Positions 58,209 through 64,000 of a stretch of DNA of 64,000 bases are shown here, piece after piece (position 1 is the stretch's first letter; the number at the start of each line of letters is the position of its first letter). Position numbers and translations under genes: made by a program. Source of the DNA: JACZUI01 sp965216725. GTDB lineage: Bacteria; Actinomycetota; Acidimicrobiia; Spongiisociales; ZC4RG35. Location: contig CBDCGI010000002.1 of the NCBI GenBank assembly GCA_965216725.1, forward strand, positions 14,239 through 78,238. The letters are read 5' to 3'. The notes beneath the pieces were generated by a model. The model had not been told where the DNA came from and ran no database searches. It was given only the letters and a program-made list of their open reading frames with translations.

Positions 58209-59243
58209 GTGAGAGTCTTTGGAGCTGTTGCCGCCATCTGCCTGGCCCTTGTTGCGTGCGGCAATGGCGACAGCGGCACGCCAGACAAGCTGACGCTGCT
58301 GACCCACAACTCATTTGCGGCAGGCGTCGACGATGAGACTTTTGCTGCCTTCACCGCCGAGACCGGGATTGAGGTCGACGTCAAGGCCGCCGGGGATGCT
58401 GGATCCTTGGTGAACCAAGCGATCCTCACCAAAGACAATCCCCTGGGAGACGTGCTCTTCGGAGTCGACGACACCTTTCTCTCCCGGGCCCTCGACAACG
58501 GGATATTCGCCCAGTACACCTCGGGACTCATCGGCGAAGTGCCAGAGGAGTTGGTCGTCGACCAATCGGAGCGGGTGACACCGATCGACTTCGGCGACGT
58601 ATGTATCAACTATGACAAGGCGGCTTTCGAGGCGGGGACTCCGTTGCCGGCGACTCTCGACGAGGTAAGTGAACCGCAATACGCGGCCCGCCTCACAGTC
58701 CAACACCCCGCCACCTCTTCTCCAGGGCTGGCGTTCATGTTGGCAACCGTGGCCGAATTCGGGGAGGACGGGTGGCTGGACTTCTGGCGGGATCTCAAGC
58801 AGGCGGGGACGAGGGTGGCCCCTGATTGGGACACGGCCTACTACGGAGATTTCACCCGTTACGGGGGGTCGAGCTCGATGGTGGTGTCTTACGCATCCTC
58901 TCCGCCTGCCGAGGTCTTGTTTGCCGACCCTCCAGTGGACCAGGCGCCGACCGGGGTGATCCATGCGGGTTGCTACCGGCAAATCGAGTTCGCCGGGATT
59001 CTCTCAGGGACCGATCACCTTGAATCGGCAGGACGCCTCATCGACTTCATGCTCTCGGTCGAGTTTCAGCAGCAGATTCCCCTCAAATGGTTCGTGTTCC
59101 CCGCCAACTCCAACGCCCCGCTTCCGGACGAGTTCATCGCCTACACCATCCTCCCCGAGTCGCCTGCCCGACTCGATCCACGGCAAATAGCTGAGAACCG
59201 TGACCGATGGATCTCGGAGTGGGCCAACGTCATGGAGGGGTGA
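58209..59243 (+). CDS. thiB: Thiamine ABC transporter, substrate-binding lipoprotein
   Basis: A 344-residue lipoprotein with signal VFGAVAAICLALVAC (Cys17) and a ferric/thiamine-type periplasmic-binding fold: KLTLLTHNSFAAG, FTAETGIEVDVKAAGDAGSL, GDVLFGVDDTFLSRALDNG and IEFAGILSGTDHLESA. The TPP riboswitch and the two following genes fix the substrate as thiamine or a phosphate ester. GTG at 58209 has GGAGGAG upstream; a second GTG at 58201 is possible. The stop overlaps the thiP start. Confidence 0.93.
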   Translation: MRVFGAVAAICLALVACGNGDSGTPDKLTLLTHNSFAAGVDDETFAAFTAETGIEVDVKAAGDAGSLVNQAILTKDNPLGDVLFGVDDTFLSRALDNGIFAQYTSGLIGEVPEELVVDQSERVTPIDFGDVCINYDKAAFEAGTPLPATLDEVSEPQYAARLTVQHPATSSPGLAFMLATVAEFGEDGWLDFWRDLKQAGTRVAPDWDTAYYGDFTRYGGSSSMVVSYASSPPAEVLFADPPVDQAPTGVIHAGCYRQIEFAGILSGTDHLESAGRLIDFMLSVEFQQQIPLKWFVFPANSNAPLPDEFIAYTILPESPARLDPRQIAENRDRWISEWANVMEG

Positions 59244-60793
59244 TGGGCAAGGTCCGGTGGGGATGGGTCGCCGTCGGTCTGATCCCGACGCTGTTCATCG
59301 GATACTTCTTCGTCTACCCGGTGATCCGCATTCTCGCTCTGGGGCTTTCCGAGACGGGAGCCGGGTCAACCGGGTTGGAAGCCAGGCTCGTTCGCATCGG
59401 GTGGTTCACCCTATGGCAAGCCACTCTGTCCACGTTGCTCACGCTGGTATTCGCGGCACCCATGACCTGGGCGGTCTCCAGATTCGAGTTTCCAGGGCGC
59501 AGGCTCTCGATGGCTCTGGTGACGGTTCCCTTTGTGCTCCCCACCGTTGTGGTGGGAAGTGCTTTCGTGGCTTTGGGATGGCGGGACTCGATCGGTGCCA
59601 TCCTCGCCGCCCACGTCTTCTTCAACACCGCCGTCGTGGTGAGAACAGTTGGCACACTTTGGTCGCGCATCGATCCCGACCTCGAAGCGGCGGCGAGAAT
59701 GCTCGGAGCCTCACAGTGGGAGGCCTTCCGCAGAGTGACTCTCCCCCTGCTGAAGCCGGCGGTCGCGGCGTCTGCCGCCATCGTCTTCCTCTTCACTTTC
59801 ACATCATTTGGCGTCGTCTTGATCCTCGGGGGTTTCAGCTACGCGACCCTCGAAGTGGAGATCTACAGACAGGCGGTCGATCGGCTGGACCTGCCGCTGG
59901 CAGCGGCGCTTGCGGTGGTCCAATTGGCCGGTGTGACTGCGGCACTCTGGAGCTACTCGCGGTATCAGGAAAGGCACACCACCCAGTGGGCGATCGCTTC
60001 CGAGGGCGCTTTGGCACGTCCTCGCGGGAAAGACCGCTGGCTGGTGCTCGGCTCCGTTGTCGGCACATTGGCTGCGCTGGCGGTGCCGCTCGTGGTACTG
60101 GTGTCGCGCTCGTTGGTTGGGGACTCCTACCGAGCCCTGTTTCGGGAGGACCCGGTAGTGGGGGTGCCGATCTCCTCCGTGGGTAACAGCCTTCTCTTTG
60201 CCGGTATCGCCACTCTCATCGCCGCGGCCGTGGGATTGATGTCCGCCGCCGTGATCGCAGGCAGGTCGGGCAGGCTCTCCCGTTGGTTCGACCTGACCCT
60301 GATGCTTCCGCTGGGCACGTCGGCAGTGACCATCGGGTTCGGCTTCATTGTGGCCCTGGACTGGCCGGTGGATCTCCGGGCAACTCTCATCCTCGTGCCC
60401 ATCGCACACGCTCTGATCGCGGTGCCGTTTGTGGTACGGAGCACTGTTCCCACCCTGAAGGCCATCCCAGTCGAGCTCCGGGATGCGGCCGCAGTGCTGG
60501 GCACCCGGCCTTCCCGCGTGTGGTGGAGGGTCGATTTTCCGATCGCGGCGCGGGCGATCTTCATCGGGGCGGCACTCGCTTTCGTAGTGTCCCTTGGCGA
60601 GTTCGGAGCCACCTCATTCGTCGCCAGGCCTGCGACCACCACCATGCCCGTGATGATCTTCAGCCTCCTCTCACGCCCCGGCCAGTCTTCGCTCGGGATG
60701 GCGATGGCGATGGCCGTGGTCCTGGCAACCGTCACCGCCGTGATAGTGATATGGATCGACCGTGCCGAGGTCGGCGGTGTGGGCTCGTTCTGA
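59243..60793 (+). CDS. thiP: Thiamine ABC transporter permease
   Basis: A 516-residue protein with twelve membrane segments in two halves, each with the ABC-importer EAA loop: AARMLGASQWEAFRRVTLPL and DAAAVLGTRPSRVWWRVDFP. This is the double permease of ThiP/FbpB type. It overlaps thiB by one base (TGATG) and thiQ by one base. It moves thiamine through the membrane using energy from ThiQ. Confidence 0.93.
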   Translation: MGKVRWGWVAVGLIPTLFIGYFFVYPVIRILALGLSETGAGSTGLEARLVRIGWFTLWQATLSTLLTLVFAAPMTWAVSRFEFPGRRLSMALVTVPFVLPTVVVGSAFVALGWRDSIGAILAAHVFFNTAVVVRTVGTLWSRIDPDLEAAARMLGASQWEAFRRVTLPLLKPAVAASAAIVFLFTFTSFGVVLILGGFSYATLEVEIYRQAVDRLDLPLAAALAVVQLAGVTAALWSYSRYQERHTTQWAIASEGALARPRGKDRWLVLGSVVGTLAALAVPLVVLVSRSLVGDSYRALFREDPVVGVPISSVGNSLLFAGIATLIAAAVGLMSAAVIAGRSGRLSRWFDLTLMLPLGTSAVTIGFGFIVALDWPVDLRATLILVPIAHALIAVPFVVRSTVPTLKAIPVELRDAAAVLGTRPSRVWWRVDFPIAARAIFIGAALAFVVSLGEFGATSFVARPATTTMPVMIFSLLSRPGQSSLGMAMAMAVVLATVTAVIVIWIDRAEVGGVGSF

Positions 60794-61479
60794 TGCTGGG
60801 AGTCCAGGACCTGAGCGTTGACCTCGGTGGGCGGCGAATCCTCGATCGAGTGTCGCTAGCCGTTGACCGTCAGCAGATCGTGGCGATCCTGGGCCCATCC
60901 GGCTCAGGCAAGACCACACTCCTCAAAGCCATCGCTGGGTTGGTCCCCCTGGCAGGGGGAATCATCACCTGGGACGACGAGGACATTGCCGGTGTCCCCG
61001 TGCATGAACGAGGTTTCGGCTTGATGTTCCAGGGCTTTGCCCTCTTCCCTCATCTCACCGTGGCCGGGAATGTCGGCTTCGGCCTCGACCCGCAGGGGCG
61101 GGCCGCTCATACGGCCGAAGCATTGGCCATGGTGGGGCTCGCAGGTTTCGAGGATCGAGAGATCTCGGATCTGTCCGGTGGGGAGAAACAAAGGGTGGCC
61201 CTGGCCAGGACGCTGGCCCCTAGACCGAGGCTGATAATGCTCGACGAGCCAATGGGCTCCCTGGATCGCCGCCTTCGGGAGCGTCTTGTGGAAGACACCC
61301 GAGACTTGCTGGTGTCTGCCGGGGCAACCGCACTGGTCGTCACTCACGATCGCGACGAGGCGGTGAGAATGACCGATCGTCTCGTCTTGATGCGGGCCGG
61401 GAGGGCTGTCCAAACGGGAACGCTCGACGAAATCCTGGCTCACCCGGTCGACGACTGGGTGAGCCAGTTCCTCGGTTAG
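60793..61479 (+). CDS. thiQ: Thiamine ABC transporter ATPase
   Basis: A 228-residue importer ATPase: Walker A LGPSGSGKTT, Q-loop LMFQGFALFPHLT, signature LSGGEKQRVALA, Walker B LIMLDEPMGSLD and H-loop VVTHDRDEAVRM, all intact. Short like E. coli ThiQ (no regulatory C-domain). Last gene of the riboswitch-controlled operon. Its end overlaps the convergent 61476 gene by four bases. Confidence 0.94.
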   Translation: MLGVQDLSVDLGGRRILDRVSLAVDRQQIVAILGPSGSGKTTLLKAIAGLVPLAGGIITWDDEDIAGVPVHERGFGLMFQGFALFPHLTVAGNVGFGLDPQGRAAHTAEALAMVGLAGFEDREISDLSGGEKQRVALARTLAPRPRLIMLDEPMGSLDRRLRERLVEDTRDLLVSAGATALVVTHDRDEAVRMTDRLVLMRAGRAVQTGTLDEILAHPVDDWVSQFLG

Positions 61480-62006
61480 GCGAGCTCGGCCACGAGCGCC
61501 GCCAACTCGTTGGCACCGATTCCGTCCTCAGCTGCCTCGCTGAACATCGACCCAAACCTGAAACCGTGTCGGAATCCCCGTTTGAATCTGGGATGGCGGG
61601 GGATCTCGTCGCGGGTCAGCTCGCCGTCCTCCCACGCCTCATCAAAATCCTCGCTGAGCAGGTAGTGATCGTCGGGAAGCTGTGAGGCCTCATCTCGAGT
61701 GAGGACTCCGTCGGTGAACAGCTCACGGAGCAACTCCCGTTCCGCCATCTTCTCCTCAATGATCTCCTCACGCCTCTCTTCGACTGCACCGAGGATGGCG
61801 GCTGCCTGGTTGTCGTCGATCACTCCTTCATCGACCAGCTCCGACAGGACCCCGTCGAGAATGCCAAGCCTGCCCTCGGTGTCGCCATCGTTCTCAGCTG
61901 ACTCCTGGGCCGACGCGGCCGAAGGGGCTGAGATCGCCGCGGTGGTGAAGCCGGCCGCCACCAGGATCGCTCCTGCGGCAAGCGCAGCAAACACGGACTT
62001 TCTCAT
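61476..62006 (-). CDS. Secreted repeat protein with DG-x-LTRDE units
   Basis: A 176-residue secreted protein with signal MRKSVFAALAAGAILVAAGF and an acidic mature part. Four short helix-turn-helix units recur: VDEGVIDDNQAA, FTDGVLTRDEAS, WEDGELTRDEIP and AEDGIGANELAA. They look like half EF-hands, but Asp spacing is too short for normal calcium loops. A basic stretch HPRFKRGFRHGFRFG sits between units 3 and 4. Function unknown; calcium or cell-wall contact is possible. Confidence 0.7.
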   Translation of the reverse strand: MRKSVFAALAAGAILVAAGFTTAAISAPSAASAQESAENDGDTEGRLGILDGVLSELVDEGVIDDNQAAAILGAVEERREEIIEEKMAERELLRELFTDGVLTRDEASQLPDDHYLLSEDFDEAWEDGELTRDEIPRHPRFKRGFRHGFRFGSMFSEAAEDGIGANELAALVAELA

Positions 62007-62093
62007 TGGCTACTCCTTTCCTGATTGCCTCGAATCAGTGTCGGGCCGATTTGTTAGAGGTCGGTGAGGAAGGAGTTCAGAGTTGGTCGGGCT

Positions 62094-62519
62094 TCAACCG
62101 GTCAAAGACTGCATCTTCTCGGTGAACTCGTCGGGAATGCGCCGGGGTTTGCCCTCGAGATCGGTCATCGCTGCGCTGATCTCCAACGTGGCAACGACTT
62201 CGTCACCCGTCTTCATCACCTGCCGCCAAGAAGAACGAACCCTGCCCGACTCCTCGATCCAAGTGTGGATGGTGAGCTCCTGCCCGTATCGAGCCGCCGA
62301 TCGAAAACGTGCGGCCAACTCCACGACCACCATCTGGTAGCCCTTCTCTTTCAAGTAGTCGAGCCCATATCCCATGTCGGAGAGGAACTCGATTCTGGCG
62401 GTTTCGAAATACGAGAAATAGTTGGTGTGATTGACGTGGTCGTATGGGTCCAGCTCGTAAAAGCGCACCTTCACCGACGTGGTGTGAACCTTGCGATCGG
62501 TTGGCAGCTCCACGGACAC
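62094..62519 (-). CDS. Hotdog-fold acyl-CoA thioesterase (YbgC/FcbC type)
   Basis: A 141-residue thioesterase of the 4-hydroxybenzoyl-CoA group. RFYELDPYDHVNHTNYFSYF carries the catalytic Asp in the D-x-x-x-HVNH motif, and IEFLSDMGYGLDYL follows. Hydrolyses acyl-CoA. The nearest gene is a divergent dehydrogenase 43 bp away. Confidence 0.9.
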   Translation of the reverse strand: MSVELPTDRKVHTTSVKVRFYELDPYDHVNHTNYFSYFETARIEFLSDMGYGLDYLKEKGYQMVVVELAARFRSAARYGQELTIHTWIEESGRVRSSWRQVMKTGDEVVATLEISAAMTDLEGKPRRIPDEFTEKMQSLTG

Positions 62520-62562
62520 CGTTCACCTCGGATCGAGAGCAGCCGAGGCTACTCTCGCCTCG

Positions 62563-63579
62563 ATGAAGGCCTGGCAACTCGCCGACACCAATGGCATCGA
62601 CTCTTATCAACTGAACGAGGTCCCTGAGCCCGAGCCCGGACCCGGTGAAGTGAGAGTGGCTCTGGAGACATCCGCCCTCAACCATCTCGATCTGTGGGTG
62701 TCACGGGGGCTGCCTGCTCCCAAGAGCTTCCCGCATACTGGAGGCGCCGACGGGGCAGGGATCGTGGATGCGGTTGGCGAGGGTACTGCCGGCTTCGAGC
62801 CGGGCGACGAGGTCATCATCGACCCCTCCCACTCCTGTGGACAGTGCTCTTACTGCAGAAACGACGAAATCGTCTACTGCGACGACTTTCGGATTCTTGG
62901 GGAGCACTCTTCGGGGACCTTCGCCGAGAAAATCGTGATTCCCACAATCAACGCCGTTAGGAAACCTGCCTCACTCAGCTGGGAAGAGTCGGGGTCGTTC
63001 GGGTTGGCGAGCGTCACTGCACTGCGGATGCTGGAGAGGGCCCATCTTCGGCCCGGGATGACGATGTTGGTTGTCGGCATTGGGGGCGGCGTGTCGGCCG
63101 CGGCCATGGAATTGGGTTTCGGCTTCCGTGCCCACGTGTACGTGACCTCCCGCTCGAAGGACAAGATCGATTGGGCAGTCTCACAGGGAGCCAAAGGTGG
63201 GTTCGGCTCCGACTCCGACTTCGGAACGGAGATGGCAAGGCTCGGTGGTGCCGACCTGGTGATCGAAAACGTGGGACCAGCCACCATGGGCCAATCGATG
63301 CGAGCCGCCAAACCAGGCGGCAGGATCGCCATTTGTGGCGCTACCTCCGGAGCAAAGATCGAGTTGAGCCTGCCCCGGCTCTTCTTTAAGCAGTTGGAGT
63401 TGATTGGCTCTTCGATGGGGAACCACGCCCAGTTTGCCCGTGCCCTCAATTGGATCAGATTGGGCAAGGCACGCGCTCATGTGAGCAAGGTGTTCGGCTT
63501 CGACGAGTTGCCGGACGCGTTGCGTTATCTCGACGCCGGCGAGCAAATCGGCAAGGTAGTGCTCAGGCGCCCCGACTAG
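62563..63579 (+). CDS. Zinc-type medium-chain dehydrogenase (MDR)
   Basis: A 338-residue alcohol dehydrogenase superfamily protein. ETSALNHLDLWVSRG replaces the catalytic-zinc Cys by Asn, so the active site is of the quinone-reductase/zinc-free kind. HSCGQCSYCRNDEIVYC holds the four structural-zinc Cys. GIGGGVSAAAMELGFGFRAH binds NAD(P). Similar to enoyl or crotonyl-type reductases. ATG at 62563 directly follows GCCTCG without a good ribosome binding site. Overlaps the arsC gene by four bases. Confidence 0.88.
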   Translation: MKAWQLADTNGIDSYQLNEVPEPEPGPGEVRVALETSALNHLDLWVSRGLPAPKSFPHTGGADGAGIVDAVGEGTAGFEPGDEVIIDPSHSCGQCSYCRNDEIVYCDDFRILGEHSSGTFAEKIVIPTINAVRKPASLSWEESGSFGLASVTALRMLERAHLRPGMTMLVVGIGGGVSAAAMELGFGFRAHVYVTSRSKDKIDWAVSQGAKGGFGSDSDFGTEMARLGGADLVIENVGPATMGQSMRAAKPGGRIAICGATSGAKIELSLPRLFFKQLELIGSSMGNHAQFARALNWIRLGKARAHVSKVFGFDELPDALRYLDAGEQIGKVVLRRPD

Positions 63580-64000
63580 GCGCCGTCGAACCCCTCACCC
63601 CTGGCAGCGGCCATGTCATCAGGATCCGGAGCCGTCGCAACCAATTCTCTGAGGAGACCCTTCACCCGCTTCTCCAGGTCGTCCCTGATGGCCCTCACCT
63701 CATCCAATGGCTTCCCGGAAGGATCGTCAAGCTCCCAATCGAGATAGCGCTTCCCCGGAAAGACAGGACAGGTATCCCCGCAGCCCATGGTGACCACGAC
63801 GTCGGCTGCTCGAACTCCCTCGTCGGTCCATCGCTCGGGTACGGCAGCGGTTATGTCGATGCCTTTCTCCGCCATTGCAGCAACCGCCATCGGGTTCACC
63901 GCGTCCGCAGGCTCCGAGCCCCCGGAGAAAACGTCGACGCGACCCTCGGCCAGGTGACGCATGAACCCCGCCGCCATCTGTGACCGGCCTGCGTTGTGGA
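63576..64000 (-). CDS. arsC: Arsenate reductase (LMW phosphatase fold), partial
   Basis: The frame runs off the right edge. The visible part starts within the phosphate loop (HNAGRSQMAAGFMRHL, following the nucleophile Cys outside the window) and continues to VVTMGCGDTCPVFPGKRYLD and DDPSGKPLDEVRAIRDDLEK, typical of ArsC/arsenate-mycothiol transferase. It reduces arsenate using a Cys pair and a low-molecular thiol or thioredoxin. About 140 residues are present and perhaps 10 are missing at the N-terminus. Confidence 0.92.
   Translation of the reverse strand, partial: HNAGRSQMAAGFMRHLAEGRVDVFSGGSEPADAVNPMAVAAMAEKGIDITAAVPERWTDEGVRAADVVVTMGCGDTCPVFPGKRYLDWELDDPSGKPLDEVRAIRDDLEKRVKGLLRELVATAPDPDDMAAARGEGFDGA

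Noticed and set aside
1..64000. CRISPR array
   Set aside because: No set of regularly spaced direct repeats and no cas gene was found on reading the window.

Overview
The window is high-GC DNA and fits an actinomycete, most likely an Acidimicrobiia-type lineage (an inference from gene content, not a taxonomic test). The clues are an F420-type luciferase-like oxidoreductase, a two-GNAT acetyltransferase of mycothiol-synthase type, a DUF222/HNH (13E12-type) protein, lipoproteins with Thr/Ser-rich linkers, a two-subunit aconitase X, frequent GTG/TTG starts and ATGA/TGATG gene overlaps.

Layout. (1) 1-4074: a partial endonuclease IV-like gene, a VOC-fold protein, and a compact ABC export operon (permease, two ATPases, TetR repressor) preceded by a perfect palindromic operator and a hairpin that covers the ribosome binding site. 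(2) 4118-about 19000: a tRNA-Lys(UUU) followed by an accessory strip. It holds an intact IS110-family element, a second IS110-family element with a frameshifted transposase, the orphan left end of a third, a cupin gene broken by an amber codon, two secreted hydrolases, an MFS transporter, an M29 aminopeptidase, several gene fragments and a recurring 20-27 nt motif at gene boundaries. (3) 19199-33296: a signalling-rich block with four proteins carrying class III cyclase or cyclase-like domains, a Na/Pi cotransporter-family protein, an ECF sigma factor with a co-translated membrane protein, a second beta-lactamase-fold lipoprotein, an SDR, a possible Jag-N domain protein and a large orphan lipoprotein. 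(4) 33369-49897: mainly metabolic and envelope genes. These are a cysteine hydrolase, a cytoplasmic molybdopterin oxidoreductase, an Abhydrolase_9 protein, a CPBP protease, aconitase X, a ceramidase-like membrane protein, a nitrobindin-like protein, an FAD oxidoreductase, an LLM enzyme, a membrane sulfatase-fold protein, a DUF222/HNH protein and YjbQ. (5) 49933-64000: a bidirectional terminator, a Pro-Lys-Glu-Glu repeat surface protein, an MscS-Sir2-GNAT operon, a TlpA thioredoxin, an acyl-CoA dehydrogenase/SDR/ketoacyl synthase run, a TPP riboswitch controlling a thiBPQ thiamine importer, a thioesterase, a zinc-type dehydrogenase and a partial ArsC.

How the parts work together. The export operon looks like a drug-responsive, self-repressed pump. 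The thi cluster is a thiamine-salvage unit switched by TPP. The cyclase cluster implies cyclic-nucleotide signalling with several sensory inputs (soluble NTF2-like, membrane, lipid-binding-like and PAS). The Sir2-GNAT pair suggests reversible acetylation next to a mechanosensitive channel. I see no CRISPR array, no recognisable anti-phage system, no integrase and no prophage. The most unusual material is the tRNA-Lys-adjacent strip with its boundary motif, IS110 remnants and strand-composition flips inside genes.
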